Source of the DNA: Babylonia areolata
Taxonomy: Eukaryota > Mollusca > Gastropoda > Neogastropoda > Buccinidae
DNA length: 64,000 bases
Reading direction: 5' to 3'
Assembly: GCF_041734735.1 (NCBI RefSeq)
Contig: NC_134878.1
Location: 40,484,329-40,548,328, forward strand
Of the stretch, positions 31,211 to 41,955 are shown in pieces. The notes below the pieces were generated by a model. It was given only the letters and a program-made list of their open reading frames with translations. It made no database searches and was not told the DNA's origin. Positions within the stretch are counted from its first letter, which is position 1; every line of letters begins with the position of its first letter. The translations under genes were made by a program, and so were the position numbers.

Positions 31211-33651
31211 TTCACGCCTGAATGTATGCTCCTTCACATTTCAATAGTGGCTGGTCCTTAGGGATCCACACATACCCCCTTCACACCCACAGGGCTAAGA
31301 ATGCCTCTCTTGGTGCAAGGACGGACAAGGCAACCCAACTCATTTGCCTGCAACAATCACCCATAAGGCTGGAGATGCACAAGGAAGGGTGAGGCAGTCC
31401 AACTTAGAGGTGCCACTCTGGACACACATGCCTTTCATTCCTTCCAAGTTTGTAAGGCATCCCTTCTTTCTCCCCTTGCCTACAACAACCCTTGGTTTGC
31501 ACCACTGTGATTGTGACAAAAGCTCCACACAGGCCCTACATCCTAGCCAGCCTTCCCATGAAGAGGTGTCTATCTTGCCTTACAAGTTTTAGCGGACCCA
31601 AAAACTGCCCACTGGGCAGGAGACAATCACCCTCAGCCCATCTCTTCTACTCCTCTCTAGTAGCAGAAGGCCTGGGTCATAATTGTTTTCCTCTACATTT
31701 GGGAGAAAGGCATATTGACGAGGACGGATGCGTCCCACAAAGCACAACGAACCGTCCATTAGCCACAGGGGTGTACCTTTCTGCCCACTCATACCAGCAC
31801 GGCAGATGCCGCATTCAAGCACATCAGTTCACCCCATCACCTTGCTTGAACACAAATCCAGCATCAACGTCTCAAACAATTGGCGTTCGAAAGCACTTTC
31901 TGCACTTAGTCTTCCCTGCCCGATCCTTTCGGCCTCTACACACAACCACTGCTGTGGTTACAGATGGCCATTCCTCCTCAAGCACTGTCTTTCCAATGAG
32001 ACACTTCCAGAGGTTGCTAGCCTAGGCAGGCTATCCCATCATGGAGCCCCAGCCTTCGGTCAAGGGACTGTCAGAGGATGACTTTGTTGTCACTTCGGAA
32101 GCAAGCACCATGTCTTTCTGACACACGGTTGCACCACAAGACCCCGTCAACTCTTTCCGGCTTCCTTACATTGCAACATAATCTGCATGGTGAACACCTT
32201 CGTCCCTGAAGCACACAGCAGCTGTTTCCTGGTTTACCCATGCTGATTGGTGTCCTCCTAGGAACAGTATATGATAATCAGTCGAGTACGACAGTCTCCA
32301 TCAGAACAGCAGAGGAGGCATCTGCTGTCCAGTCTATTCGGGCTGGAATTCGATTATACAATTTATAGTAGAGAGTGTTTTGCCCAAGTTGCATCCCCGG
32401 TCCCTCAATCAAGAGGGCCTTAGGACTCATAATTGGGAAGGTTCCCAAAGGCTACTTAGGCCTAAGGCTACAGCACTAAGTCCCAGTGCAATTTGACTTC
32501 TAGTCTGAGAGACATAGTCATTCATGAAAGACTAAGCTGCAAATGATTTCCCTTTGCAATTAAGAAACCACTGATAATACAGCTCTCACCTTGCAGTTGG
32601 CCATACTAAAAACGTATGTCAGATCAGTGCCTTGATGTCAATAGCCAGTACAACACATCTTGAGCCACTTACCTCCCTGCCCCGCCCCGCTCCATCCCAG
32701 ACTCAGTGCGCACCACACACAGCCAGAGGCCTGTCATGGATCCGGTCCCCTTTCTCACTAAAGAACCTTCAGCAAAAATTTTCCCCATGGAAACCCTCTT
32801 CCATTTGGGAATTCCATCACTGAATGAGACTCAGTGACCTGTGGGCACATGAAATGCACTTCCACAGCCTGATCCAACCCAGCCATTGACTGCCGACAAC
32901 TTTCTGCAGGTTACTCCAACAGGCCACACTCAGGCAGAGAAGCCACCAAGCCTTCCGTATGCCCCTTCGTGATGGTACCTACCTGGGCAATTACACAACC
33001 CTGTCCCAGAGACACCAGGGACATCAAGTCTTTTGTTGCCAAATGTCTGCCATCCTATGCATAGGCAACATACCAGTGCTGTCATTTTTTGACAACGTCA
33101 AAAAAGGGGGGGGGCCAGGGGCGGGGGAGTGCCCATCGCCTGTCAGCTCGCATGGAGGAGCTCCACAGATCTGGCTGTCATGCCTGAGGCAGGCCCAACA
33201 CGGTGACCTACCTCTGTCTCGTGCCACAGTTTCCTTCAAACACAAAAACCACTTCCACTATCGGCCAACATCCGTTGTGGAATCATCAGATCAAACCACA
33301 TGCGCACCTCCTTGCATTGACGCTCATCTGCTCAGCTGTGGTCCACAGACCTCCCCCACAATACAGCTGTGGACCTCTGTCTTCTTTACCCGCACTAATG
33401 TCCTTAGGCGACACAGTACACTCTACTTTCGTCAAATTCTACTTGAGGGACACCTATCGCCTAAGGGATAATGGCTCATCGACTTCTACCAGAGAGATGT
33501 CGCACGCCTGCGGGTTGATGGCGCAAGAGCCATCGCTTCTGTGGTAGCTGCACAACAGACCATCACAGCTCACAGACAGTAGAACAGGCGAGCCCTCCAC
33601 CTTGTCGTGCTATTCTGCACTAGTTGGGTCACGGTTAAGTATGTGTAATTA

Positions 33652-33971
33652 AAAGGAAATTTTCTATCTAAAATTACGTTTAAATAACATACTTACCGTG
33701 ACCCAAATTTAAGACCCTCCCGTCCTCCCCGCTTCCTGTTCTTCCTGCTTGCTGCGCTGGTGATGGCATATTGCCGTCAAAAGAGGGCGATAACCAGCGG
33801 GACAAAGGGGAGGTTACCTACTTCCGGGAGGTTATCGGCCGTAGTTTCGTCTGCTCCGCATGAGCGGATAGTTTGCACAGGACAGGAATGTCAGACCCCT
33901 GCCGGAGTCTGCACTAGTTGGGTCACGGTAAGTATGTTATTTAAACGTAATTTTAGATAGAAAATTTCCTT
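33652..33971 (+). repeat. DIRS locus B right palindromic module
   Basis: Outer arms of about 52 bp are near-perfect inverse copies (AGGAAATTTTCTATCTAAAA... and ...TTTTAGATAGAAAATTTCCT) around the right ITR. Locus A has the same arms, the left one shorter. The whole 320-bp unit could fold into a long stem. GGTAAGTAT occurs at 33927-33935. Confidence 0.85.
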
Positions 33972-33975
33972 TCTG

Positions 33976-35139
33976 TACTTAACCACACACTGGATGGTGT
34001 GTTGAAAAAAAAAATTGTTATTGACTACAGCAGGATGATATTTGTAGTCCAGTAGATGTGGTAAAGTGGTTTGGTTCGCAGACTGACAGCTGGGAAGATG
34101 TGGATTAAAGCCCTGTAAGATACATGGATTTTTGGCCTCTGGTTGGCTCCTTCCAAAGTTGAATGTGCCATGGCCTCAAATGGGGAGACCGAACACACAG
34201 TGAAAGGTCACCCACTTCACAGATTTCCCTTTGAGAATGTTGCTTTTGTTTCTTGGATGCATCTTTGGGAGTAGCTTACATTTCCTGACTAGGTATCTGT
34301 ATCTTTCAAGCCAAGTTAATGCTAGGATTTATTGTCACACAGTGCTAAACTTAATGGACCTCCATAACAGCATTGTTATCATTTTAATCATTCACAATAG
34401 GGGAAAATTCCCAGAGTCTGTGACCTTTCATGTCCAGCGCTCATGGTGACATTGGTTTCAATTTCCACTCCACTTCTCTGTTTGCAGTGAGTTTTTCTGC
34501 CAAAGTCTTTGGTGTCAGCAGGTTTGCAGGGGACTGTCAGTACTCAATGGTAGGATGTGGTGACAGTCTGTACTACAGGGAGACTCTTACTTATCTGACT
34601 AAACAAAACCTGCCAAACCTTCCATTTTTGGCAGAATATATTATGCTTGGCTGCACCTGATCACACTGTTTGGCTTGCTTAGAAAAAAATCTGTATCTGG
34701 TAGCAGCTATGTATATAGCTATTGGAGAAATAAACAGAAAATCCATTCAACAGTTTCCTGCTTCACACTTTGACTGCCATCATGTTCATGGGTTGTGGGA
34801 GATAAGTTGCATGGCAGCAACTCTGCCTGAACAATTCTTCAGCCTTGTGAGAAAGAATTAATTAGACTGGTTCCCCCCCGCCCCCCACCTCCCAACCCCC
34901 CCAATGGCTTGGGATACCACCAAGGCATTGATTAATAATTAACATGTCAAGAGGGACTATGCTACAACAGTAAACTTTAGAGATAGTTTATTGCAGAAAT
35001 GCAAGAAAATGAAGATAGGAACATGAATGTTTATTCAGATAAGGCATTGGCCTCATACTAAAGGGGCTAATACAAAAGAACATAATGCATGATTCTCACA
35101 AAGGTAACAGTTAACATAAGGTCCGCAAGTGAATATTAA
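33976..35139 (+). other. DEK intron with degraded SINE
   Basis: Apart from the SINE-like stretch at about 34050-34220 there is a C-rich tract near 34876-34902. No exon seen. Confidence 0.5.
34050..34220 (+). repeat. Degraded tRNA-derived SINE
   Basis: An A-box-like TGGTAAAGTGGTTTGG and a weak B-box-like GTGGATTAAAGCCC lie at about tRNA spacing, with CAGACTGACAGCTGGGAAGA between. The body (GCCATGGCCTCAAATGGGGAGA, ACAGTGAAAGGTCACCCAC) resembles a SINE body I recall from gastropod genomes. It is older than the copy at 23404, to judge by its eroded promoter boxes. Confidence 0.55.
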
Positions 35140-35615
35140 GAGACTGCAGTGCGTAGCCTCTTGTTTGCTTCATAAATATACAAAGCTAAATTAAAAAGTC
35201 CTGTTTCATTTCTTGTTGACAACAACATATTTGGCCTGAAATTACATGGTTCTGTATAATACTTCAAATGAAATAATTTCGTTCTGAGAACATGAAAAAC
35301 AGGGCAACAAAACCAAAAATGGATTTCGTCATCTTTTGCCTGATTGCACAAGCGGCACATAAGTTCTTGTTCACTTCAATGGCAAGCAATATCGGAGACA
35401 CCAAATCTAAATTTGCTTAAAGCACTCTTTACATATCTGTTCATTTTTATTCTGATATAAAGAAGTAAAGATAGCTTCGCTGAAGAAGTAAATATATCTA
35501 AATACAAAGACATCATGCCACTGTCAGCTGCAAAAGTGAACCATGAAGTAGAAAAGGAAGAAGACAGAGTATTAAGGAAAAAAAAGCCGATGGTCTGTCC
35601 TATTTTGTTTGCCAA
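35140..35615 (-). pseudogene. LINE (L1/Tx1-like) 3' terminal fragment
   Basis: The minus strand encodes the end of a LINE ORF2: KMNRYVKSALSKFRFGVSDI, then after a break the zinc-binding tail CRLCNQAKDDEIHFWFCCPV, a CxxC...HxxxxC pattern typical of L1/Tx1-type proteins, and a short tail ending ANKRLRTAVS. Only the C-terminal part is present, as usual for 5'-truncated insertions. It lies antisense to DEK, about 100 bp before the terminal DEK exon. Confidence 0.7.
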
Positions 35616-35726
35616 AGACCTGTCTAAATCAGAGTAGGCATTTCTGAATCCTACTGAGGTGACAAAGCAGCAATGCAGTGTTGCACTTTTGGTTTATTGG
35701 TCTAAAAGATGACATTTGTTTTGCAG

Positions 35727-35738
35727 ATAATTTCCTGA
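35727..35738 (+). CDS. DEK: DEK terminal coding micro-exon (I-I-S-stop)
   Basis: The acceptor GTTTTGCAG is followed by ATA ATT TCC TGA. Joined in phase 0 to the exon at 25510-25578 it gives KTTVREIIS-stop, against KTTVKELIS-stop in vertebrate DEK. Conservation of the last residues and exact phase make this a convincing end of the reading frame despite its 12 coding bases. No other position before it in the intron gave this combination on my reading. RNA data would settle it. Confidence 0.75.
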   Translation: MIS

Positions 35739-36230
35739 GAGCTACATTTGCTGGAGAACAAGACTGTGGAAGACGCACCACACTTTCTAAGGGCAGCAGT
35801 ATGATGTTGACATTGAGGTTTTCTCCTGGCTGGGAAGGCAGAAAACTTTGTGCAAAGAATCTGTGCTGTTTTATACACCCACAGGTCTCAGTTGGCAGGT
35901 ATCTGTCTTCAGTTTGTAGCCAGTCTTCTTCTTCAGCGTTGTGTGACAGTGTCCTGAACTTTAGGGTGGTGCTTGAACAAATGGGGAACCTCAGAATGAA
36001 TGGGGAGTTGGCATTGCTATCTCTTTTTTATATTTCAAAACTTTTTTTTCACCTAATTTTTTTCCCTTTCTGCTCAGGCATATCAAGAAGAAAAGGGGGA
36101 ATAATGAGGATAGCAGCAGGTTATTTTTGTCTCAAAGCCGTATGGCAGCACATCATTTAGAAACCAATTATATCAAATTTGCAGCTTCTTCTGCTAATAA
36201 TAATGATGCATAATTATAATGCACTCTGTT
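35739..36230 (+). other. Probable DEK 3' untranslated region (start)
   Basis: Sequence after the DEK stop. I see no AATAAA within the first kilobase; candidates occur near 37133 and 37427 (in microsatellite sequence) and near 38592. The true 3' end cannot be fixed from sequence alone. Confidence 0.4.
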
Positions 36231-37146
36231 TACTTAGCACATGGGCCTACAATGCTAAAGTAAACAGCAATTGGAGAGGGGGGGTGCGTTATGAAAATTA
36301 AAAACAAAGGGCTCTGAATGAAGACAGTAAAAAGACCAATGGAAAGTGTCAAAGTACATGCGCGCGCACACACACACACACCATGCCAATACCTAGATAT
36401 CTGTGAAAACATATACATACTGTGTTTTTAGGCCAGATTTGTACTTCATGTTGGCTGCATGTGGTTCACCCATACAAAGGCATGTTTAGCCAGTCCATTC
36501 AGCTTTAACAAATTAAGGTTACTTATTTTAAACATTTTGAGATAACTGGCGAACAAAACAATTGATATAGAAATGAACTGAAGTAGATCTCATGCACACA
36601 TAGGTGCATCTGGGGATGGAAATTTGTTTTTAGAATTTCAAATTTCATCCAAAACGCAACATCTGTTTCCTGGACAGAAATCATTTGCATAAGACATGTC
36701 AAACACAGAAATGAAAGTGCTTTGTAGAACCCATAGATGTTGAAAAGAGAGAGCGTCTGAATCAAAGTCACAGGTTTCCGAACAGTCAATTGAAGTGAAG
36801 CCTACAGTTGTCAAAATGCTGATGACGACAGAATGCATTCCTACCATGGCACTTGTTGATGTCACTGTGAAAAGCAAATAATGCACACACACAGATACAT
36901 ATGCATGCAGATGCACATGATCACCATCCCTGAAGCCCCTATGGCCGTTTGTTTATTGTTTATTTAGGAAGAGGTACAGACATTATTTTGCCACTTTAGG
37001 TACAAATAACTTTGTAGCAGTTGTAACAACTTTGCATTGACCTCAAGACTTTCTGAAATTATATCAGCTGATGATGCAGCAGTTTCATGGTTAAAGTCAG
37101 TTTACTTTATTTAGATCCTGGATCTAGAGCTAAATTAATAAAGGTA

Positions 37147-37475
37147 CACATACATGCACAGAAACATAGCCATATTGTCCAGTGCCCGTGCACACACACA
37201 TACATAATCATGCACACACACACCCAGTCTCTTTCTCTCACACACAGATTAATTGAAAACATACACATATGCATGCGCTCACACACACGCAGTCACGCAC
37301 GGGCACACTCACACATTCACACAGACTTACTTTGAAAAGAACATATCTGCATGCACACAAACACAGTCTTCCTCACTCTCTCCCACACACGAACGCACTC
37401 CAACACACTCTTACACAGAGCTGAGTAAATAAAACACACACACTCACACACACATTTTCTCTCTTTCTCACATAC
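37147..37475. repeat. CA-rich microsatellite block
   Basis: Imperfect ACAC tandem repeats with interspersed CTCT. Confidence 0.9.
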
Positions 37476-37554
37476 ACACAGAGTTGAATTAAAAACGAAC
37501 TCAAAGTTATATTGAAAGACCTACACATACATGCACACATACAATTACAAACTC

Positions 37555-37604
37555 ACTCTTCTCTCTCTCTCTGTCTCTCTCTCTCCTCTCTGTCAGTTTC
37601 TCTC

Positions 37605-37635
<31 letters not shown>

Positions 37636-37640
37636 TTCTC
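37555..37640. repeat. (CT)n microsatellite
   Basis: Long CTCT runs with few interruptions. Confidence 0.95.
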
Positions 37641-37985
37641 ATTTTCTGTCTCTCTCCCTCCTCTGTCAGATTCTCTCTCTCATATTTTTTTCTATTCAAT
37701 TTTGTTTCATTGTTTCACCATTATTCTGATTTGTACCCCAATGTCACTGGAGCTAATGACATTAAACATTTCAGTGCGCTCTCTCTCTCTCTCTCTCTAC
37801 ACAAAGTTGAAATGAAAACAGAGACTTGCATTGAAAACAATGAATAAACATGCATGCACACCATTCAAGATGTTTTAAAAAGAGCTTGTTTGTGGTGGTG
37901 GTGGTGATTTTCAGTTTATGTGTGACTATATCTATATGAAATACAAACTATTTCAGTTATCACCAAGCACCTTTTAGATACTTAA

Positions 37986-38095
37986 TTTGGTGTCATATAC
38001 TGTACCATGTCAAACAGATGCAAACTAGGCCTATTGGTTTGCTCTGCTTGGCCAAATTTCGCGCGGCAAACAGTGAAAAGATGACCCGTCTTGTT
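37986..38095 (+). repeat. Isolated DIRS family-2 terminal repeat fragment
   Basis: About 110 bp beginning TTTGGTGTCATATACTGTAC match the left terminal repeat of locus C at 25681-25790 at nearly every position. No internal element sequence accompanies it, so it is a solo or truncated terminal-repeat fossil. Confidence 0.85.
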
Positions 38096-38127
38096 GGAGA
38101 GCCTTCCAAATGCCTTAAAACTTTTTA

Positions 38128-38300
38128 TGATTCATCTTCAGGGGGGGAGGTGTGGGGGGTGGGGGGGGGGGTGCAAGGCCCCCCCTGACCACCCCCTCCT
38201 CCCCACACCAACAGAGCTCTGCCCCTGTTCCCTGCCTGGACCCCAACTTCACAGTCCTGACTTTCTGCTAGTTGCACCTATGTGCCACATATTTCATTTT
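38128..38300 (+). repeat. G/C-rich hairpin repeat, second copy
   Basis: CTTCAGGGGGGGA..., a long G run and GCAAGGCCCCCCCTGACC echo the layout of the repeat at 117-260 (CTTCAGGGGGCAAAGCCCCCCTGACC). Confidence 0.4.
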
Positions 38301-39098
38301 TCATATAAATAAATGTTCAGTTTTGAAAAAGGGTTTGAATCATGGAGATGTAAACAAAGTGCGTCACACAGGAAGACAGTATGTGAATGTGCGATACCTG
38401 TGAATGATCCTACTTTTATTACAATTGTATCTCTGGGTTCTTTTCTTGAATGCATGGGAAACTGGGTGTGCTTGAGTTTTCTCATGGTATGTGACCAGTG
38501 TGATTGTGAATGTCAATAACTTATCTGATTTGCTATGAAATGTCAATTTAAAAAAAAAAAAAGAAGAAAAGAAAAAGAAAGAAAAAAAAAGACTGAATAA
38601 AATAGTCACTGATGTGTTGGTGTGTGGCATAACATTACTGGCTGATTAATTTTACCTTTTTAAAAATTTTTTGGTATGGATGTCTTGCTAGAGTGAGTTT
38701 TTGTTTGCTTCATAGGAATATCCTGTGCCTCCAACACTGTTCAAAGAATAAACATATTTGATGTTGATAATAATAAGAGAATGTGTTCAGCCTAGTTGTT
38801 TTGAACCCTGAGAGCTACAGAAAAGAAAGACCCCTAAAGTTGGCTCAGGTGCCATTTCAGTTCATCTGAATGTTTCCAAGATGGAAACTAGTTAACCTTC
38901 GCCGCACTGAGCTTCTGACTCGAAGATTTGTCCCAAGGTGGGCCTCTCAGACCCACATACCGCCAAAGAAGCAATGGGCGGTTTACCCCTTAATAATCCC
39001 AGCGTGGGCCTGTCAGACCCACAGGGTTGCAAAGCAGGCAAGCGAGCGATAGGGCCTAGGGCTGAATTCAGCCGTCACCGGTGCATCTTGAAACAAGC

Positions 39099-39166
39099 AT
39101 GGCATCACAAGCATCCATGGTGGAAGAAGCAGAGCGAGAACTTCGCGCTGCTTTGGGTGTATTGGG
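39099..39166 (+). CDS. Possible first exon left over from piggyBac-like transposase
   Basis: An ATG opens MASQASMVEEAERELRAALG and VL before a strong splice donor (TTGGG|GTAAGT). An acidic, alanine-rich N-terminus just inside the left end would suit the first coding exon of a spliced piggyBac transposase. No downstream exon is recognised, so it is probably a relic. Confidence 0.3.
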
Positions 39167-39954
39167 GTAAGTAATTCGATCGCCCATGTTGCATCCTTGT
39201 TATTATTTATTTGTGTACACTTTTGAAACATTTAAGAAATCCTGCCCGTTTTTTAAATACTTTTCGTGTTGTGAAGTTAGTTGCATGAACTGCTGCCGAG
39301 TTTCAGGAGGCAGCATAGCAACACACACAGATCTAGCGCTCTATTACACTCTGTGTGTTATAGGGGACTAGTTTATGAATATCCATTGTGTCTATGGCTA
39401 GCAATGGCTGCAGCAACTTATCGAAATTGAATCTAAACTATTTGCGCCCTAACAATATGCATTGTGAAGCTGGTTGTCTGCAGGCAAGCGATGGTGCCAC
39501 GTTTACAGTAAATTTGGATCCCCTTTCAAAAAAAGCCTTTTCCAACAAAAATGCTTTTGGGGGATTAGTTTTTAAAAATGACACTTTTGCATCTATTGTT
39601 ATATGTTTACATATGATGTACGTATCATGCGAGCTCAAGTGCACAGATTGCTCTGCATGTGTGTTGTGGGAGCTAAGATATGTATGATTGATTGTGTTTG
39701 TTTGGGGTGGAAATGTGTTTATATGTGTATTTGGGTGGGCGCTGGTGGTGGTGAAGTGGCACAGCCGTGCATGTTCCCTGCCCCTGGCCTTCATTATAGC
39801 CCTCTGCAAGTGACGCCCTACCTCCAATGGGTTGCAACCCCCACGTTTAGTAGTTGATTCCAGGTATTTCTGGAAGGCATTATCAAAGACCATATTGATT
39901 TGCCAAGCAGAGAAGGATAGAAAGCAAATAATAAAACTGACAGAGAATGACTGG

Positions 39955-40690
39955 CAGCAGAGTATAAAATCTCAAGAAGAACAGACAGCAGAGAAGGAGG
40001 ACAGCAGAGAAGAACAGATGGCACAGAAAGATGACAGAGAAGGAGGACAGCAGAGAAGAACAGATGGCACAGAACATGACAGGGAAGAACAGACAGCAGA
40101 GAAGAACAGATGGCACAGAACATGACAGGGAAGAACAGACAGCAGAGAAGAACAGATGGCACAGAACATGACAGAGAAGAACAGACAGTAGAGAAGAACA
40201 GATGGCACAGAACATGACAGAGAAGAACGGACAGCAGAGAAGAACAGATGGCACAGAAAGATGACAAGGAAGAACGGATAGCAGAGAAGAACAGATGGCA
40301 CAGAAAGATGACAGGGAAGAACGGATAGCAGAGAAGAACAGATGGCACAGAAGATGACAGGGAAGAACGGACAGCAGAGAAGAACAGATGGCACAGAAAG
40401 ATGACAGAGAAGAACGGATAGCAGAGAAGAACAGATGGCACAGAACATGACAGAGAAGAACGGATAGCAGAGAAGAACAGATGGCACAGAACATGACAGA
40501 GAAGAACGGATAGCAGAGAAGAACAGGTGGCACAGAACATGACAGAGAAGAATGGATAGCAGAGAAGAACAGATGGCACAGAAGATGACAGGGAAGAACG
40601 GATATCAGAGAAGAACAGATGGCACAGAAGATGACAGGGAAGAACGGATAGCAGAGAAGAACAGATGGCACAGAAAGATGACAGGGAAGA
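39955..40690. repeat. 46-bp minisatellite, about 15 units
   Basis: Units carry GAAGAACAGATGGCACAGAA followed by CATGACAGGGAAGAACGGAT/AGCAGA variants. Unit starts read at 40013, 40058, 40104, 40150 and 40196 give a period of 45-46 bp. Being close to a multiple of three over parts of its length, and purine-rich, it yields long spurious open frames on the minus strand. Confidence 0.93.
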
Positions 40691-41208
40691 AGGATAGCTC
40701 CTCTCTATTTCATATGTGGGTCTGAGAGGCCCACCATTGGACGAATAAGGGTATTGGCCTTTGCTCCTCTTTCTCATAAGTGGATCTGAAAGGCCCACCT
40801 TGCGATGAATCAGGATAATGAAATTACATCATTAATTACTCCTTTCTTTTATGATGTAACAATTCCAAATTTTGTCACCGGAAAGGGACTTGCGAGTCAG
40901 GAAAAGTCAGGAAATTTCATAACTGTAGCTTTAATAGTTCTGGAGATATGGGGACTTTTATGCGGCTGTGGGTCTGACAGACCCACTCTGTGCGGCGAAG
41001 GTTAATAAAATTGTTCCTTCTGTGCAGTTCCCAGTTGAAAAAAAAGGGGGTGGTGGGGGAGATAGATGGGAAAAGACAAATAGAATGAGTTTTCTAGTCT
41101 GTCCTCTTTCATCCACCATCAAAAATGAGCAAAAACAAATCTTCCATCTGTTCCAGTAATTCTCAGCTGTTATGAACTCATGTCAGAATCTTCCTCTTGC
41201 ACCCACCA

Positions 41209-41209
<1 letters not shown>

Positions 41210-41243
<34 letters not shown>
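41210..41243. repeat. Poly-C homopolymer
   Basis: An uninterrupted run of about 34 C. Its length is unlikely to be exact in an assembly. Confidence 0.9.
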
Positions 41244-41245
<2 letters not shown>

Positions 41246-41854
41246 CCCCAAAACAATAGATCTTTGATATGTTATTGTAATTCTCACCAGTTATGAATTC
41301 ATGTTGGAATCTTTTCACTCAGCTTAACTCCAATCAGTGAAAAACAGTTTGAAAAGGTGTTGTGGAAGAGAATGCCTTGATTTGGAAGAAACTGTCAGTT
41401 GAAAGTGGGAGAAAGGATGAAATTGATAAAAAGAACAGAAAATATTACCAAGGAGTACTCACTTTTTCTGTAGGTACAGTGTCAGATTGCAATCAAACCA
41501 AGTGACAGCCATTTCATCCTCAGGGACACACCAGGCATGCCCTCCCAAGCTGCCAACTACAGAAACTCCCACACATGTAAAAGGTAGCGCCCAGCAATGG
41601 GAGCTGTGTGTATCCCAGATCTGCACGAGCACCACATGGTCACTTCTGCTTCTGTCATGATGAACTATTTATGAATGAGCAGGTATAAATTATGATAGTA
41701 ACGAAAACATATTTATTCAGGAATGATTTCTTTATTAGAAATATTTTTCTGCACCTGCACATAAAGGGTTGTCCCTGGCAAAATTCTGTAGAAAAACCCA
41801 CTTCAGTAGGAAAAACAAAACTGCATGCAGAAAAAAAAAGAAAAAAAAATTTAA

Positions 41855-41955
41855 TGGGTGGTGCTGTAGTATAGCGATGCACTCTCCCTGGGGAAAGCAG
41901 CCTGAATTTCACACAGAGAAATCTGTTGTGATAAAAAGAAATACAAATAAACAAA
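41855..41955 (+). repeat. Dispersed repeat tail (shared with 19598-19705)
   Basis: GGTGGTGCTGTAGTATAGCG ... CTCTCCCTGGGGAAAGCAGC ... GTTGTGATAAAAAGAAATAC. This is the same repeat as at 19598 on the same strand, here with the central segment better preserved. Confidence 0.6.

Larger units (their letters stand above)
28292..33975 (+). mobile_element. DIRS-like YR retroelement remains, locus B (family 1)
   Basis: The left ITR at 28292-28443 and right ITR at about 33778-33928 match those of locus A. The first 1.2 kb is clearly homologous to the Gag-proximal part of locus A. The centre (about 29800-33400) is much more worn and A/T-rich in places, with DIRS-like scraps and two differing versions of the recombinase FYLRD tail side by side near 33420-33530. 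The right end contains both an ITR end (33616-33640) and a complete palindromic right module (33652-33971), so the locus looks compound. It is old and heavily broken, with many disruptions. Confidence 0.75.
36231..38895. other. Region downstream of DEK with microsatellites
   Basis: No gene recognised. It contains CA-rich repeats (about 36362-36382 and 37147-37475), CT-rich repeats (37555-37640 and 37778-37798), a DIRS terminal-repeat scrap (37986-38095) and a G/C-rich hairpin repeat (38128-38300). Long open frames over the CT tract are artefacts. Confidence 0.6.
38896..41001 (+). mobile_element. piggyBac-like non-autonomous transposon (2.1 kb)
   Basis: The element starts CCTTCGCCGCAC and ends with its exact inverse GTGCGGCGAAGG, each flanked by TTAA (38892-38895 and 41002-41005). 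CC...GG ends next to TTAA are the hallmark of piggyBac insertions. Five subterminal near-palindromes of the type GTGGGTCTGACAGACCCAC occur (about 38938, 39004, 40717, 40780, 40968), likely transposase-binding sites. No DDD transposase domain is present. A possible first exon (39099-39166) and a 46-bp minisatellite occupy the interior. The perfect ends suggest it moved in fairly recent time. Confidence 0.88.

Noticed and set aside
33652-33971. A MITE of about 320 bp with 52-bp inverted ends
   Set aside because: The same unit forms the right end of DIRS locus A, so it is better explained as the DIRS terminal module, although a solo mobilised form cannot be ruled out.
37512-37847. Leu/Ser-rich frames suggesting a membrane protein
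   Set aside because: They are translations of the CT microsatellite.
39955-40690. Regular direct repeats that might suggest a CRISPR array
   Set aside because: There are no unique spacers; the whole unit repeats. The context is an animal genome inside a piggyBac-like element.
39818-40798. A 326-codon minus-strand open frame rich in Cys, Ser and Phe, with overlapping frames of similar composition
   Set aside because: It is wholly explained by the 46-bp minisatellite, whose purine-rich units contain no stops on the reverse strand. No domain, splice signal or codon bias supports a gene.
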